DNA from: Pyrenula massariospora
Taxonomy: Eukaryota; Ascomycota; Eurotiomycetes; Pyrenulales; Pyrenulaceae
Direction of reading: 5' to 3'
DNA length: 64,000 bases
NCBI GenBank assembly: GCA_021030905.1
Contig: JAGFMI010000023.1
Location: forward strand, 1-64,000
The translations under genes were made by a program, and so were the position numbers. The notes under the pieces were generated by a model. The model was not told the DNA's origin. It made no database searches and saw only the letters and a program-made list of their open reading frames with translations. Positions 33,523 through 44,828 of the stretch are shown piece after piece (position 1 is the first letter of the stretch; each line of letters begins with the position of its first letter).

Positions 33523-34821
33523 ATGCGCGTTTCTACGTTTCTTCCATTCGCTCTCTTTGGCATTAGCTCATTAGGGCACGACATCATCACCGTCTCTAAA
33601 GTCTCGACTCTTTTGCTAGCCCGTCAAGCATCTTCGTCTTTGCCTTGCAATCTGAGTCCGACAGACGGGTCTCCACCCTTCTGCTTATTTACTGATAACA
33701 CTTCAAAGCCTTCAGCTACCCGCACCACAACTAACTCAGGCAGTAATGCCCACCCATCTTGCTTCCTGCAAAACGAAGACCCAGGTCTAGGTATCGGAAC
33801 GAGATATTGTGTCTGCAATGGCAGCAAAACATTGCCTCTTATGACCCTTAGCGCAACGACTCTTCCCAACGAGGCAAGCTGTTCGTATACCTCGATACCT
33901 ACAGGGTCCTCCGCCTCCTCTTTCTCTGTGTCAACGGGATTTGGGCCAGCCTCAACATTCACCAGCATTTGCGAAGTCTGCACTCCTATCGGCGACTTTG
34001 CGCAACAGTGTAACCCTATTCCCGGCTGCTTCCCAATTGCCGCCGCAGCCACCGTTCAAGCAGGTAGCTCCCCGGTCCACGTCGGTACTCTCACCGGTGA
34101 TGCCCTCTACACCTCAATCTCCAGCGCCCTCGAAGAAATCTGCCCACCCGTCACCCAAACCACCTCCCCCACCGTCTGCGAAACCGGCTCCGTCGTCATC
34201 CCTGACATACCCTACGTCGATCTCGGTTTTCAAGCAGAAGGCGAACTTGTTGTCAAAGTCGAAGCCAGCAGCTACAACGTGACCTCCCTCCGCGATGCCA
34301 TGATTCACGCCGCCGCCCTCACCGCCAAGAACTCCGCCACCGGCAAAAACTGCTGGACCGAGCACTTCGACGTCGAAAGTCCAGGCAAACGCTCCATCTG
34401 GTCCGAATCTCTTGACTTCGTCCGCCGCTGGGCATCCCCCTTCCTCAGCGGCACACCCACCGCGAAACGCGACCATCCCCATCCCGAACCATCGAGCGCA
34501 ACCTACTGCAACGCGGCCTCCTTCGCCAGCTCGCAGTATTACGACCCCTGGTGGCGGTACGCGCCCAACCCAGGACCTTCGGACTACATAGACGCGCGCT
34601 GGGACTTTGACACCGACGGCGGGGACTTTGTGTGCGACTTCATACAAGATCTAATTGATTCGTTGGTTGTGGTTGCGCCGGAGTTTGCGGTCGAAGATGT
34701 GGAACTGGGGAAGGAGATTGATGCGATCTGCAAGCTTGCGATCGAGCATTCTGCGTATGTGTTGAGTTTCCCCTTAGCAGTGATGATTTGGCTTTACTAA
34801 TGTGACATCAGGGGCTTTTGA
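33523..34821 (+). CDS. secreted Cys-rich protein of unknown function
   Basis: Exons 33523-34754 and 34812-34821, 413 aa. The 57-nt intron has donor GTATGT, branch-like TTACTAAT and acceptor ATCAG; without it the frame would run on into a hydrophobic tail. ATG 33523 gives a signal peptide (MRVSTFLPFALFGISSLG). The body has a Cys-rich N-terminal domain (SCFLQNEDPGLGIGTRYCVC, CSYTSIPTG, CEVCTPIGDFAQQC). A second domain contains GSSPVHVGTLTGDALYTSIS and EASSYNVTSLRDAMI. From memory, this second domain recurs in ascomycete secreted proteins, sometimes near GH18 chitinases; I cannot verify that here. A KR site (PGKRS) may be processed. The function is unknown. Confidence 0.8.
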
Positions 34822-35282
34822 GTGTGTAAGATGGGGATCGGATCATCTACGTATATGCATCATCATGATCTTCTCATTCTTCTCATTCTTCGTGTAGGGC
34901 GATTGAACTTATCCTTGCTAACAGACACCATGCCTATGTAGGCATCCAAGATATCTACAGCACATTCAGCAGCTCCTGATCTCCCCCCAGATAGTCTGGT
35001 TAATCCCAGTCGAAGATTGGGAACCAACGTCGTCCCTGACAGCATCCACGAACACATCCAAGATCTAGATTTAAGTGAGGGAAACTCGAATGAAACAATA
35101 ATACTTCCTTCCATCGATTTTTTTTCCTCCGCCACTACTGCCCCGCAAGGCACATAGGACGTATTAGATGCATCTACACAAGAACAAGGCTTATACATCT
35201 ATCTCCCAGAGTCCACCCCTCCCGATCTCACCAGCACAATGCTTTGCCAGTGCCCGGAACACACGAACGCTCTCAGAATCCA
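34822..35282. other. short intergenic region
   Basis: A gap of about 460 bp between convergent genes, expected to hold both 3' UTRs. No feature recognised. Confidence 0.5.
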
Positions 35283-37074
35283 CTAGCCCCCGTCAAAATC
35301 CCCATCCCGATACATCCCCATAAGCTCCCCAATCTGCTCCCCGCGATACGTATCCCCCTCCACCCGCACCCCCCGCTCTGCATCAAAAACCATCTCCCTT
35401 TTCCTCACCTTATCATACACCGGCCACTCCGGCCACGGCTCTGTATCCCCCGTTAGCCCCTCATCACCTCCCAGCCAAAAGAAATCCCCAAAAAGAAAAC
35501 GATAGCAGGAAAGGGAACTTACGGGCTTCAAACCCCGGCACCCCATCATGCACAAACCCCGCCCACATCCTACTCATCCCCTCAGCCAACCCCCTATACC
35601 TCCTCCCCTTCCCCCTGAACGGATCCTCCCCATACCCCCTCCCCCGCACATTACCCATCACAAACGCAACCTCACTAAAATGCGTCGCGGCGCTCCACTC
35701 GGCCACGCCGGCGGGCACCGTGTTGAATCTATACGTGTACATGGGTGCAGTGGTGTGGTTAGTGTGGTCCAGCCACGCCTGCGCCAGCAGCCGGCGCGGC
35801 GCGACGAAGAAGAGATCCGTCAGGATGGTTGCCGCGCGTTTGAACTGCGTGCCGACTGTTGCGTTGAAGTTTGACGGGTGGGTTGCGGGCAGTAGATCGG
35901 CGGAGGGGTGGTTCGGGTACAGCGCCAGGATTTGCGGGATGGAGGTGGGGGGCAGGGGGTAGATGGTTGTGAGGAGGGAGGTTAGGGCGGCGGGGGAGTT
36001 TAGGAGGCCTAGGGGGGTGAAGAGGGTGCCTTCGTCCGTGTTGTCGCCGATGAGGTAGGGGACTTTTGTGAAGGCTCCGGATGAGAGTTGATGGGGTGGG
36101 GGGTGGGGGAGGAGGGAGCCGTCGATTTGCGGGGCGAAGGCTTGTTGGGCGGTGGTGTTGAGGATTGCGCTTAGGCGGGCGGTGGGGAGGGCGCGGAGGC
36201 AGGCGAGGGTCGTGTTGTTGGTGGAGGTGCAGTTTGCGGCGGTGGCGATGGTGTGGTAGATTTCCTCTGAGGCTTCTGCCGAGGGGGTCAGCAGACCGCC
36301 GGCCCAGACGGGCCCGGATTCGGAGATGGCGCCGTGGAAGAGGTTGTCGTTTCGGCCGTTGTAGGCGAGAAGATGGTACCCGACTGATAGTGCGCCGGCG
36401 CTCTCGCCCCAGATGGTGACGCGGGATGGGTTGCCGCCGAAGCCGGCGATGTTCTCTTGGATCCAGCGGAGGGCTTGGCGCTGGTCGCGGAGACCTAGGT
36501 TGGTGGAGCCTTCGGCGACAAGGTCTTGCGAGAAAAGAAAGCCCCATCCTGAGAGGCGATAATTGATGCTCACGCCGATTATGGGCTTGTTTATTATGAC
36601 GGATTGCCGGACGATGTAGGAAAGGTTGTAGCGTGGATCGAGGGATGCACCTTCGAAGAAACCACCACCATAGATCCAGACCCCCACGGGAAGCGGCTGG
36701 CCGTCGAAGCCTGAGGGTCGGATGATATTAAGCGTGAGGCAGTCTTCGCTCACATAGTTTCTACCGCCAATGACGGTGTCTGGACCGTAGCCGATGCATG
36801 CGTAGCCGTATTCTGTAGCATTTCGAGGTTCCGACCAAACTTTGTTCAGCGGTTGAGGAATCCGAAGTCGTAAATCGCCAACGGGAGGTAGTGCAAATGG
36901 TACACCAAGAAAGAAGTCTTGATGGTAATGATCATTGTGAACTCCATAATACGTCCCGTTCAACGCTCTTCCTACTGGCGTCATGAGTGTCAATGGGGCT
37001 TGCGGCTGTACTGCGCTGACAGCAGCAAGGCCATTCAAAATTACAACTGGCAACAGCCACCGGTCGAGAACCAT
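35283..37074 (-). CDS. secreted type-B carboxylesterase/lipase
   Basis: Two exons, 35523-37074 and 35283-35440, separated by an 82-nt intron (donor GTAAGT, branch-like GCTAAC, acceptor ATACAG), giving 569 aa. The first ~22 residues (MVLDRWLLPVVILNGLAAVS) are a signal peptide. The oxyanion motif YGGGFFEG is present. Catalytic residues are Ser225 in GESAG, Glu348 in NTDEG and His465 in ATHFSE. EDCLTLNI is the second family signature. Several N-glycosylation sequons occur (NGT, NCT, NTT, NHT). Substrates in this family range from acylglycerols to aromatic esters; the sequence does not choose between them. Confidence 0.94.
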
Positions 37075-37582
37075 CCTCAGATAACATGACGAGAAGAAAA
37101 CAAAGATTCAAAGCCTGAACGTTCTTTTTAATCATGAGAAGCTCTGCTGAGCTTGAAGTTCCGCCTGGATTCTTGGCATTTCCCCAGACCTCGTTTAGGT
37201 GGGGACCGCCCCACAGAGCCGGTTGATCATACCCTATTCTCGCACAAGTCAGAATGAGACTATGAGAACATTGACTATGGTGCAAGATGACATGGACTGG
37301 CTGAGTAGAGCAGGACAGGGACATCATCGGGCAGCTCGGGCAATCCGAATATCACCGACTTTCCTAATACTACGTAGCAAATGGCTCAATTTTAATCTTA
37401 CAGTGACTTCAAACGATGCCACGGGATTCGGTTTCTGTGAGTATCGTGATGGTCACTTGCGTCACCATCTGGCATGGACTTAAAAAATGACTCAAACCGT
37501 GAATTGGTCATAACCTCTTTACAAGAGTACTAGTATTTTATTTACCAATTGTAGGACCAAGGCCGATTACCTTCGGATAGCT
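37075..37582. other. intergenic, no gene recognised
   Basis: About 500 bp that should contain the esterase promoter and the 3' UTR of the next minus-strand gene. Nothing else recognised. Confidence 0.5.
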
Positions 37583-39787
37583 CTAAATCAACCATACCTG
37601 AGACGTGTTGTTGTACAACGAGGACGGAACAATAGAGTTGTAGTCAGCAGGTTCAATCCAAACAGACATGTTCCATGCAATGCCACGGACGACCATCATC
37701 CACCACGCCTCGTGAATGTGAATGTCTTTGACCTGGTCACTACGATTAAGCAACTTCTCACAGACGGTTGGTAACTCGTCTACCATTGCGCTTGCCTTCA
37801 AAGCCATCTCTTTGACGAAGCCTGGACCTCGGGCGCCTACATGTTCGGCAATGTGACTGTCCTTATCCCTCCGCGCCTTTCTCTGATCTGGATTGCGCTT
37901 CCGCTTCAGGTTCTCGAACTCACTCTTCGAATTGACGACTTCCTGGGAAGCGGCGCTGTTGTGGGCGCGCCAAAGCTGGAAGTAGGAGATCGGAGGAGGA
38001 TCATCATCAGTCCGTTGATGTTCGCCACTTTCACCACCGTGTTCCCTTTTTCGCTGACGCTTGAAAGCATTATTGCGGGCCACGAAGAACTCCTGAGTTT
38101 CTTCCCAGATTTCACGAAGTCTATTCTGCATTATCTTTCTTCACTTAAGCCTTTTCTGGAACTCTGTGTCGTCAGACTTCTCATTCGGCCAGAGTGAGCC
38201 ATCATTCGGCTTTAATCTTCCTTCCGGATGAATAAGGGAGCTCTGCCATCGACAATAGAAATCGTCGGGGAAATATCTCTCGATTTCTTTCAGGTAACCA
38301 CAGGCCTTATCGAAGCCTGGTGTTGACGAGATATCACCATCGGGGACCAGTTTCTGGTCGATGATCTCTTCCAGTCGCTTCCACAGCACTTTTCGGGCTT
38401 CCCAGAAGTGAAAAAAGGACTCATAGTATCCGTACCACGGTCCCTCCCATGCTGCCGGATGGATAATGCGCGATATTGGGAGGTTTTTTATCGGCAAGAA
38501 TGGGCTCAGAAGCGCAACAGTGTCATTAATATTTATGCGATAGTACGGGTTCCTTGTATCGTTCGCATTATGTGCCCATCCATTTGCACCTAGCTCCGAA
38601 AAAAAACCAGCCGGTCGCGCTTGTCTCTGGTCGTCATTCCAGTGGTATTCATGCCGTTGGTCGCTCATCAACTCCGGCTCGGTAGGCAGTATACCACACA
38701 GCATTTTATCGACGTGAGCACTTGGGATTAGCAGATCGTCAGCACCACGTTCGGCATGCAGTCCGGCCTGCTCTGCAACTTCACTATATCGGAAAATCGT
38801 GCCAAAATACTGTACATTAGCAGATGTCATGCTACACTTGTTGCCCTCTGCTCTAAATTGACCTTCAGGGTTGAGTGTTCGCCAGCGTAGACCAAGACGC
38901 TGGGCTAGTACGAGTAACTGCCCCAGCTGAATTGATGCGAGTGGGCGAATGGCGTCCGGCGGCATATACTCCCACTTCCTAACTATCAGATCGACGTAGA
39001 CTAGTGTCATTCCTTGCTGACTCGCAACGTCAACCTTAAACTTGTCCAAGGTTTGCTTCTGCTGAAATAGCCTTTGCAGAAGACGATCCCATGCCACCCG
39101 GACCTCTTCATGATTGTTCTTCAAGTCGCGACGTGATTGTCGCCAGTTTCTAAAAGCAGCGAGGCTTGATCTCCACCGTTTATTCCAACCAGACCACTTG
39201 GTTGACGCAAAGCAAGCTACGAATAATTTCAGGGCTGATGATCGCTGCCCTTGATTCTGAGACAGCTTTTCAACGTCCCTTTGGTTTTTGCTGCTGGAGG
39301 GCTGGCTCATTGGTGCCGCATTTGCTCTGGCCTTGGACTGGTTTGACGTGTCGCCTTCATGTTGCTCCACTTCACTATCATGTGGATTTTTGTGGATCTC
39401 AGCTCGGCCTCGTATACTAACTCTATCCTCGATTTTTTTTGCCCACCAACCCTCGATATCAACCGGAAGGGAATTATTTGAAAGCAGATGACGCTTCGCT
39501 GTTCGACGATCAAACCAATAGAAATCTTCTCCATCCTTCGGATAACAGTCTGTCGATGCATTCAGAAGCTCAATATGAGGCGTCGTGAAGTATACTTGAA
39601 AGCGCGATTGCCTGGTCCAATGCCACCCAACCAAGGGCCATTTGTGCCAACGACCCATCGTTGCCTTATTGCACCGTTTAGAACCTTCCGCTGTTGCTGA
39701 CAGCGCTACTATCAACTGTACGCATGCGATAATCAGCGCAACTAATGATACAACAAGTGCGACGACAGTAGTATCGGGATTTGCCAT
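37583..39787 (-). pseudogene. modin-like family protein interrupted by TGA
   Basis: Reading from ATG 39787 gives 548 aa and then a TGA at 38141-38143. The same frame continues for about 185 more codons to TAG at 37583, so the whole span reads as one protein with a single stop. The N-terminus has one membrane helix (VVALVVSLVALIIACVQLIV). The core contains DAIRPLASIQLGQLLVLAQR and NPEGQFRAEGN, and the downstream part (HEAWWMMVVRGIAWNMSVWI, then IVPSSLYN) resembles this family's C-terminus as I recall it. I recall such proteins being labelled 'modin' in ascomycete annotations; this is from memory. No frame-keeping GT-AG intron around the TGA was found. It may be a nonsense allele, a sequencing error or two coding units. 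Confidence 0.65.
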
Positions 39788-40710
39788 GATAGTCGGAAGT
39801 AGGGAAGAGAATTACGAAGCGTTGAGAACGTGTCCATATGGCATATTTGCGGGCAGCTCATTTCATTTGAATTGAGCCTCTCTGCGACGCTTCGATCAAA
39901 AGTGCTTCTGATGTCGCACACAACATGCCAGCGGCTCGTTTGGCTGCACGAGCGATCCAGCCAGGTAGGCAGCTCTCTATGCCGGGGCCGAATCCATCGC
40001 TCGGTCGACACCTTTCACGTAAATACACGTTAGAAGACCTGCACAGCTCTGTACCACGTTAATCACCATGCGTCCAGTCTCATCACAGACTCGGACCTAT
40101 CGCATGTAATTCTTTTACCGATAATTTGTGTAAATGGGGCCAGATTGGCTTCAGCCGAACCAGATGAAACGCTCCTCGGATCCTTCCGTATCGCGTTCGG
40201 CGTCTGTCCCCTGAACTCCCTTAGCTCCGCGATTAGACTTTTGAGCCTCATCGTGGCAGTCTCGGAGGATAAGCTTCGTCTCGGATTGTAGAAGGTGCAG
40301 TAGCTCCAAGCTATAAGAGGAGGACTGACGAGGAATCCTGAAAATTTGCTCTGAATTCGGTGTTGGCGCGAGGTCGGTGTTGCCAAGCCTTTAAAGTAAG
40401 GTGAATTTTGGCAATGGTGCGGAGGTATGTCAAAGAAGAAGTGCATACGCCAAATGCGCCTCTTGCCGGGGCAATGGTCTCTCGTTCTACACCCAAATTG
40501 AGTGTAATCAAATGGCAATTCGAGGCTACTTCCTCGAGAACGTTGTCAATAAGATAATTTACAAAGCTTCGGAAAGGCCTATTAACAATTCCTTAATATT
40601 GAAATCATATTTTACCCACAAGCTATTTGCAAGCTCTAACTACTAAGAGAAGACCTTAGAGGTTTCAGACTTTGTCCAAAACTCAGGAATTATCTCAATG
40701 ATCTTATCTT
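39788..40710. other. intergenic, partly AT-rich
   Basis: The promoter region of the modin-like gene on the left. The right part (about 40.53-40.66 kb) turns AT-rich. Short frames such as 40063-40518 minus show no motif. Confidence 0.5.
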
Positions 40711-41586
40711 TCAAGCCTCCTCCTCTACCAATGGACCATAAGCGTGTTCGAAAGCATAGACCACCTTCCCTGTAAAGGGATTGACTCGAAAATCCTCCGT
40801 ATACCAACAGGTTGGTCGAATTCCTCGCTCGTTCAGTTCACCTATCAAATCGTACATTTCACATGCCAGCTCGTGAATAGGCTGCGTTCCTTTGGTTTCC
40901 CCAGGCCGTGAATACAACAGGACTTGGTCGATCCCAAGCTGGCGTTTGATATAGTCGTTTGCGTTTACTATTCCCAAACAGACAGGTACACTATGGCCTT
41001 GCATGTCTTGTAAAGTTCGATATCCGTCTTCAAGGCGCGCCAGGTTCCCTTCACAGGACTCATTAGGATCGATCCTCCCCATCAATTCATAGCGGAATTC
41101 GGGTACGACGAAGAGTCGAATATGGTCCTTATCACCGGCTTCTCTCGCCGAGTAATTCTGCTCTTGAATTCTTGCGATTAGGTCTTTGTGGCTCAATTCG
41201 TGATAGGGGAAACAGCATCCAGGACGATGGCGCACGTGGAAAACGTAATTTGGGCATCCCGGATCCATTTTGCCATCATTCATGAGGCCTTGAAGACAAG
41301 ACATACTGCAAGGTGAACGCGTCGACGAATATCGGTCTCGATCAGTTTGGACGTGAGCAAAATTGTCAAAATATCGGTATTGAGCATCCCTTGAAGATAT
41401 AGAACGGTCATTGAGCTTGTAGGTAGCTTGGGATCCTCGATGGCTGACGGTCTCGACCGGAATCCAAGAGGCAAACTTGCGGTGGACAAGTCGAAGGTTG
41501 TGTTTCGAGGCGCAGTTGAGATGTGAGATGATTTCAAGGTTGATCTCGTCAGGAACCCCGAGAATTGAGGTCTTTGGAAATTCCAT
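40711..41586 (-). CDS. F-box/kinase-like fusion paralogue 1, 291 aa
   Basis: Single exon from ATG 41586. An F-box-like start (VPDEINLEIISHL, then LRLVHRKFASWI) is followed by a Cys/His cluster, CPNYVFHVRHRPGCCFP, with spacing C-x5-H-x2-H-x3-C. Next come LQDMQGHSVPVCLGIV and a C-terminus GKVVYAFEHAYGPL. The last two resemble the start of a small-molecule-kinase-like C-lobe (LQG..VPVCLG) and its DFG-like position (here AFE), as seen in fungal kinase-like proteins. The catalytic HxD and metal-binding residues are not conserved, so activity is doubtful. Three further copies lie at 41983-42798, 44001-44828 and 45478-46308, same strand. Confidence 0.8.
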   Translation of the reverse strand: MEFPKTSILGVPDEINLEIISHLNCASKHNLRLVHRKFASWIPVETVSHRGSQATYKLNDRSISSRDAQYRYFDNFAHVQTDRDRYSSTRSPCSMSCLQGLMNDGKMDPGCPNYVFHVRHRPGCCFPYHELSHKDLIARIQEQNYSAREAGDKDHIRLFVVPEFRYELMGRIDPNESCEGNLARLEDGYRTLQDMQGHSVPVCLGIVNANDYIKRQLGIDQVLLYSRPGETKGTQPIHELACEMYDLIGELNERGIRPTCWYTEDFRVNPFTGKVVYAFEHAYGPLVEEEA

Positions 41587-41982
41587 GCTTTCGACGTGAA
41601 GAAAGTGTGATAGTGCTCGGTGGTGTTCAAAAACTCCAGCGAATGCTCTCTGCTTTCAACCACGGACACCACAGGTTGAAGACGGACACAACTTAAGGTC
41701 ATGAATGCACGATGTGGTTTTCGTGATGAGATCGCAGAAGTAAGATGATCACCAAAGGAATGGCGAAGGCGAGATACGAAATTCGCAAACGTAATGGAAG
41801 AGGATGTGTTCGCCGTGGAGGGGAACATACACGATTAGTAGAAAGGTGATCGATGAGAGGGTGGTGACACTAGAATAAAGCGGAAGCGCAAGTCTTAAAA
41901 GACAGGCAGAATCATCAGGTTCGCCTTCATCTCGGCTATTACTCCGCCCTCACTCCCGCTCATGACCGTCCGTGATCGCCAT
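41587..41982. other. spacer between paralogues 1 and 2
   Basis: About 400 bp, presumably the promoter of paralogue 1 and the 3' UTR of paralogue 2. A 182-codon minus frame at 41280-41828 overlaps paralogue 1 in another frame and is probably a shadow. Confidence 0.5.
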
Positions 41983-42798
41983 TCACGACCGGAGCAAGGG
42001 TCCGTCTGTGTTGTCAAACGAGAAATAGATTTCTCCAGTATCAGCATTCTCCCGTGCAGCTGAATCGTAGCGAAGTGGAGCAATACCTCGCACTTGCATT
42101 TTCTCTGCCTCCTCTCTCACCCGACCTTCATTCGTGGCAAACAGGTTCCACTGGGGACCCGAAGCACGCGCGACAAACATGACGGTCCAGCAAATCCCAT
42201 TTCTTTCGACCGGCAGATCAACGAATCCCAGGCACACCGGCACGATTACCCCTTGCAGATCTCTCAACCTTCCGTAAGCCGTCTTTCGAGCCTCCTTGAC
42301 ATGTCGGTTCTCTGGTGAGAATACACGTACTGATATCAGAGACCTTACGTCTGGGATTTGATTCATAGAGAAGAAGAAATGATCATTGTAAGCACCTATG
42401 TCTCTATAGGCTCGCTTTGTCTCTGGATTCATCCTCTGAAGAAATTTGTCCCGTAGCGCCTTGAGAAGCAAATCTCTTGGCAATGGCTCGTCAGCAAACA
42501 CGCAATTCCCGTGGTATCTGGCGTTTTCTAGGTAGTCCTGACAGCCTGGACTCACAGGCTTACAAGTAGAAGTTCCGAATTCGCGCTCTTTAGAGCAAAG
42601 CGTCCAGTGCCTAGACGCGGGATGGGAGAGATTGAAACAATGGACGAGACCTTGGATTGGGAGAATTTTTGCGAAACTACGGTGCGCGAGTCGCATGCTG
42701 GGGCGGTCGGCACAGGATACATACGAAATAATTTGCAAGAGGATCTCGATGGGGATGGAAAATCTTGTCGCATTGTTGCCAGAGGCATCCTGAATCAT
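41983..42798 (-). CDS. F-box/kinase-like fusion paralogue 2, 271 aa
   Basis: Single exon from ATG 42798. The F-box region reads IPIEILLQIISYVSC and MRLAHRSFAKILPI. This copy has lost the two histidines of the Cys/His cluster found in the other three (CQDYLENARYHGNC: first His is Asn, second is Tyr). It keeps the kinase-like LQGVIVPVCLGFV and has the most kinase-like tail of the four, YDSAARENADTGEIYFSFDN, with an Asp and Asn near catalytic-loop spacing. It ends DGPLLRS. Function unknown. Confidence 0.78.
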   Translation of the reverse strand: MIQDASGNNATRFSIPIEILLQIISYVSCADRPSMRLAHRSFAKILPIQGLVHCFNLSHPASRHWTLCSKEREFGTSTCKPVSPGCQDYLENARYHGNCVFADEPLPRDLLLKALRDKFLQRMNPETKRAYRDIGAYNDHFFFSMNQIPDVRSLISVRVFSPENRHVKEARKTAYGRLRDLQGVIVPVCLGFVDLPVERNGICWTVMFVARASGPQWNLFATNEGRVREEAEKMQVRGIAPLRYDSAARENADTGEIYFSFDNTDGPLLRS

Positions 42799-44000
42799 CT
42801 AAGAGAGAATTGATGTATGAGCCGAAGTTCATCTCGAAAGATGAGATATCTGGTTTTACCTTCGCTGCCTCAGGCCTCTCGCGAAAAGATCCTTGCAAAG
42901 TTGAGTTGGAGATCATCGTTTCGATATGGTTTGGCAAACTTTAACGACTCTTGGAGAGAAGAAACGCCTTTGCTAGCATTTTGCATTCTCGAAACGCAAG
43001 AAAACGCCACCTCGCTGTACCTACAACATGTTTTTGACTTAGACGTCCCCTCTGATCCTGATAGAGTGAATTAATAAACATGAAAAACGGTGGCGCTGGG
43101 AGGGGTCAACGTGGGAGATGACATGATATATTTTTATGTTCCAAAGACGTTTCCCGGAGCCTTATTCTTGACGGAACGTGACAGTCCTTTTGGGGGACTG
43201 TCACGTTGGGGGCTGTGTACTTAGTCTAATTCTTAATAAATTTAAAGATTTACAGAACATCAAATTTTTGTAAATTTTGAGAATTTGAGCTTCTATCTAA
43301 TTATTAAGAAATATAAATCTGTTGATTCAGAGGATATTTTACTATATATAAATAATCTATCTACCGAATATTAATTAAATACTTAAAGTTTTAAATCGAT
43401 ACAGCATCAAAATTTTAACAAATCTTCGTAAAATCTAAAAATTTTATTAAATGTAACAGTCTAAATTGTTATATTTTAAAATTAAAGTAAACTTTAACCT
43501 CGAATTCTATATTAATTTGTATATATGTGAAGTTCGCTGCCAGCTTAAAATATAACAATCTTTAGAAGAGAGACTGTCTGGCGAATAAATCTTTGAAAAA
43601 TTCGAAGATTTCTATAGCACTTTGGCGTGGTGGCAGAGCCAATTTCCCGATTAGATATAGCGCGCGGTGGCGGGGGACTGTCACGAATGGCTGGGGATGT
43701 TTCAATTCTTGCCCCCGCTATTGCCGGAATAGGCCTAGAAAATGGCCACTAAGATCCATGGGTCAGCGAGGATACCAGGCGGATATCCTCGCTCTACTCC
43801 ACAGGTGCCTATACTAGTGTGTATGGTAGAGGTAAAATAGTAGCGCGCTCGGGCTATGATATTGTGATTCAGCAAGAGGCTTCCCACTGCACGCTAACTA
43901 GAGTCTAGCAACAGAGATAGAACAACGGAAAATTGTCCATAAAGTCATCATTCATAACAAGCATCCTGGTGCTTCAATCTGAAGCTTGCTCGTCGCTCTA
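42799..44000. other. intergenic with an AT-rich inverted-repeat element
   Basis: Contains the promoter of paralogue 2 on the left and the element described at 43177-43685. Short frames (for example 42817-43074 plus) have no motif. Confidence 0.5.
43177..43685. mobile_element. AT-worn element with inverted ends, about 510 bp
   Basis: The left end reads CGTGACAGTCC (from 43177) and the right end GGACTGTCACG (to 43685), exact complements. A second copy of the right-end motif (GGGGACTGTCACGTT, 43192-43207) sits just inside the left end and makes a tight hairpin with it across a loop of about 5 nt. The interior from about 43.22 to 43.57 kb is strongly AT-rich and has no coding potential, which suggests RIP. 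It looks like a degraded non-autonomous DNA transposon. I cannot assign a superfamily and found no convincing target duplication. Confidence 0.6.
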
Positions 44001-44828
44001 CTAGCCAGTCTTCAGCGGCGACACTCCTAACAAATCGAATTGAAGCGAAAGTTCCCCAGTCTGGTCACTCACACGTGCTTCTTGCTCGCAGCTTCTCGAA
44101 TCGATGCCTCGATCTTCAAGCTTCTTAAATGCATCTCTCACCTGGTCTTGACTTGCTTCAACCCAGTTTTCCCTTTCCAATCCCCCGCGTGGAAGAGCTT
44201 CAAATATCACGCTCCACTCAGATCCGTCCGGCCGAAGAGGAATGTCAGCAATGTCCAGGAGGACGGGCATGAAGTCCCCTTGAAAGTCTTGTACTCTGCG
44301 ATAAGCCTCTTTGACGTTCTCAGCGATGTGCTTTAACTTTGGGCAAATAGCCCTTGCGATCGTAACGAATGCAATATCTGGCTTGCTCGGTATAGCGAAG
44401 TAAAATTGACGAATAAGAAATTCCAGGGACTTAGAAGGTGGTAGAGCCCTTATCGCCGCCACGCGTATGAATTCATCCTTCAAAGATTCGAGAAGAGATT
44501 CCTTAGACAGAGAATGATAAGGGAACGAGCATGAGGGACGGTGTTGTGCATGTAAGTAGTAGCTCGGACAATCAGGATCCATTGGCTCACCCCGTACAAG
44601 TTGGCGGACACATGTCATCGAGCAAACGTTCCTGCCGGGCCCGAACTCACGGTAAGAGTGATCAACGCAATGTGCAAAGCTGTCGATAGATATAGTGATA
44701 GCGAAAGTAGAGTGTACCAGACGTAGCCGACAGCGATCGCCGCACGGCAAATGTGAGATGATCTCGAGCCAAACCTCTGCAGGCAAATTCAGCATTCCCG
44801 CCTTTGAACCAAGCATGTTCTTGGTCAT
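44001..44828 (-). CDS. F-box/kinase-like fusion paralogue 3, 275 aa
   Basis: Single exon from ATG 44828. F-box start LPAEVWLEIISHLPCGDR and LRLVHSTFAITI. The intact C-x5-H-x2-H-x3-C cluster is CPSYYLHAQHRPSCSFP, followed by YHSLSKESLLESLKDEF. The kinase-like segment is VQDFQGDFMPVLLDIAD. The tail LEDRGIDSRSCEQEARVSDQ-TGELSLQFD aligns with the same region of the other copies but is further decayed at catalytic-loop positions. Function unknown. Confidence 0.8.
   Translation of the reverse strand: MTKNMLGSKAGMLNLPAEVWLEIISHLPCGDRCRLRLVHSTFAITISIDSFAHCVDHSYREFGPGRNVCSMTCVRQLVRGEPMDPDCPSYYLHAQHRPSCSFPYHSLSKESLLESLKDEFIRVAAIRALPPSKSLEFLIRQFYFAIPSKPDIAFVTIARAICPKLKHIAENVKEAYRRVQDFQGDFMPVLLDIADIPLRPDGSEWSVIFEALPRGGLERENWVEASQDQVRDAFKKLEDRGIDSRSCEQEARVSDQTGELSLQFDLLGVSPLKTG

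Noticed and set aside
35759-36547. 262-codon minus frame inside the carboxylesterase
   Set aside because: Off-frame shadow; the catalytic motifs lie in the other frame.
41280-41828. 182-codon minus frame over the start of paralogue 1
   Set aside because: Overlaps the F-box coding frame in a different phase and has no motif; it would require overlapping genes.
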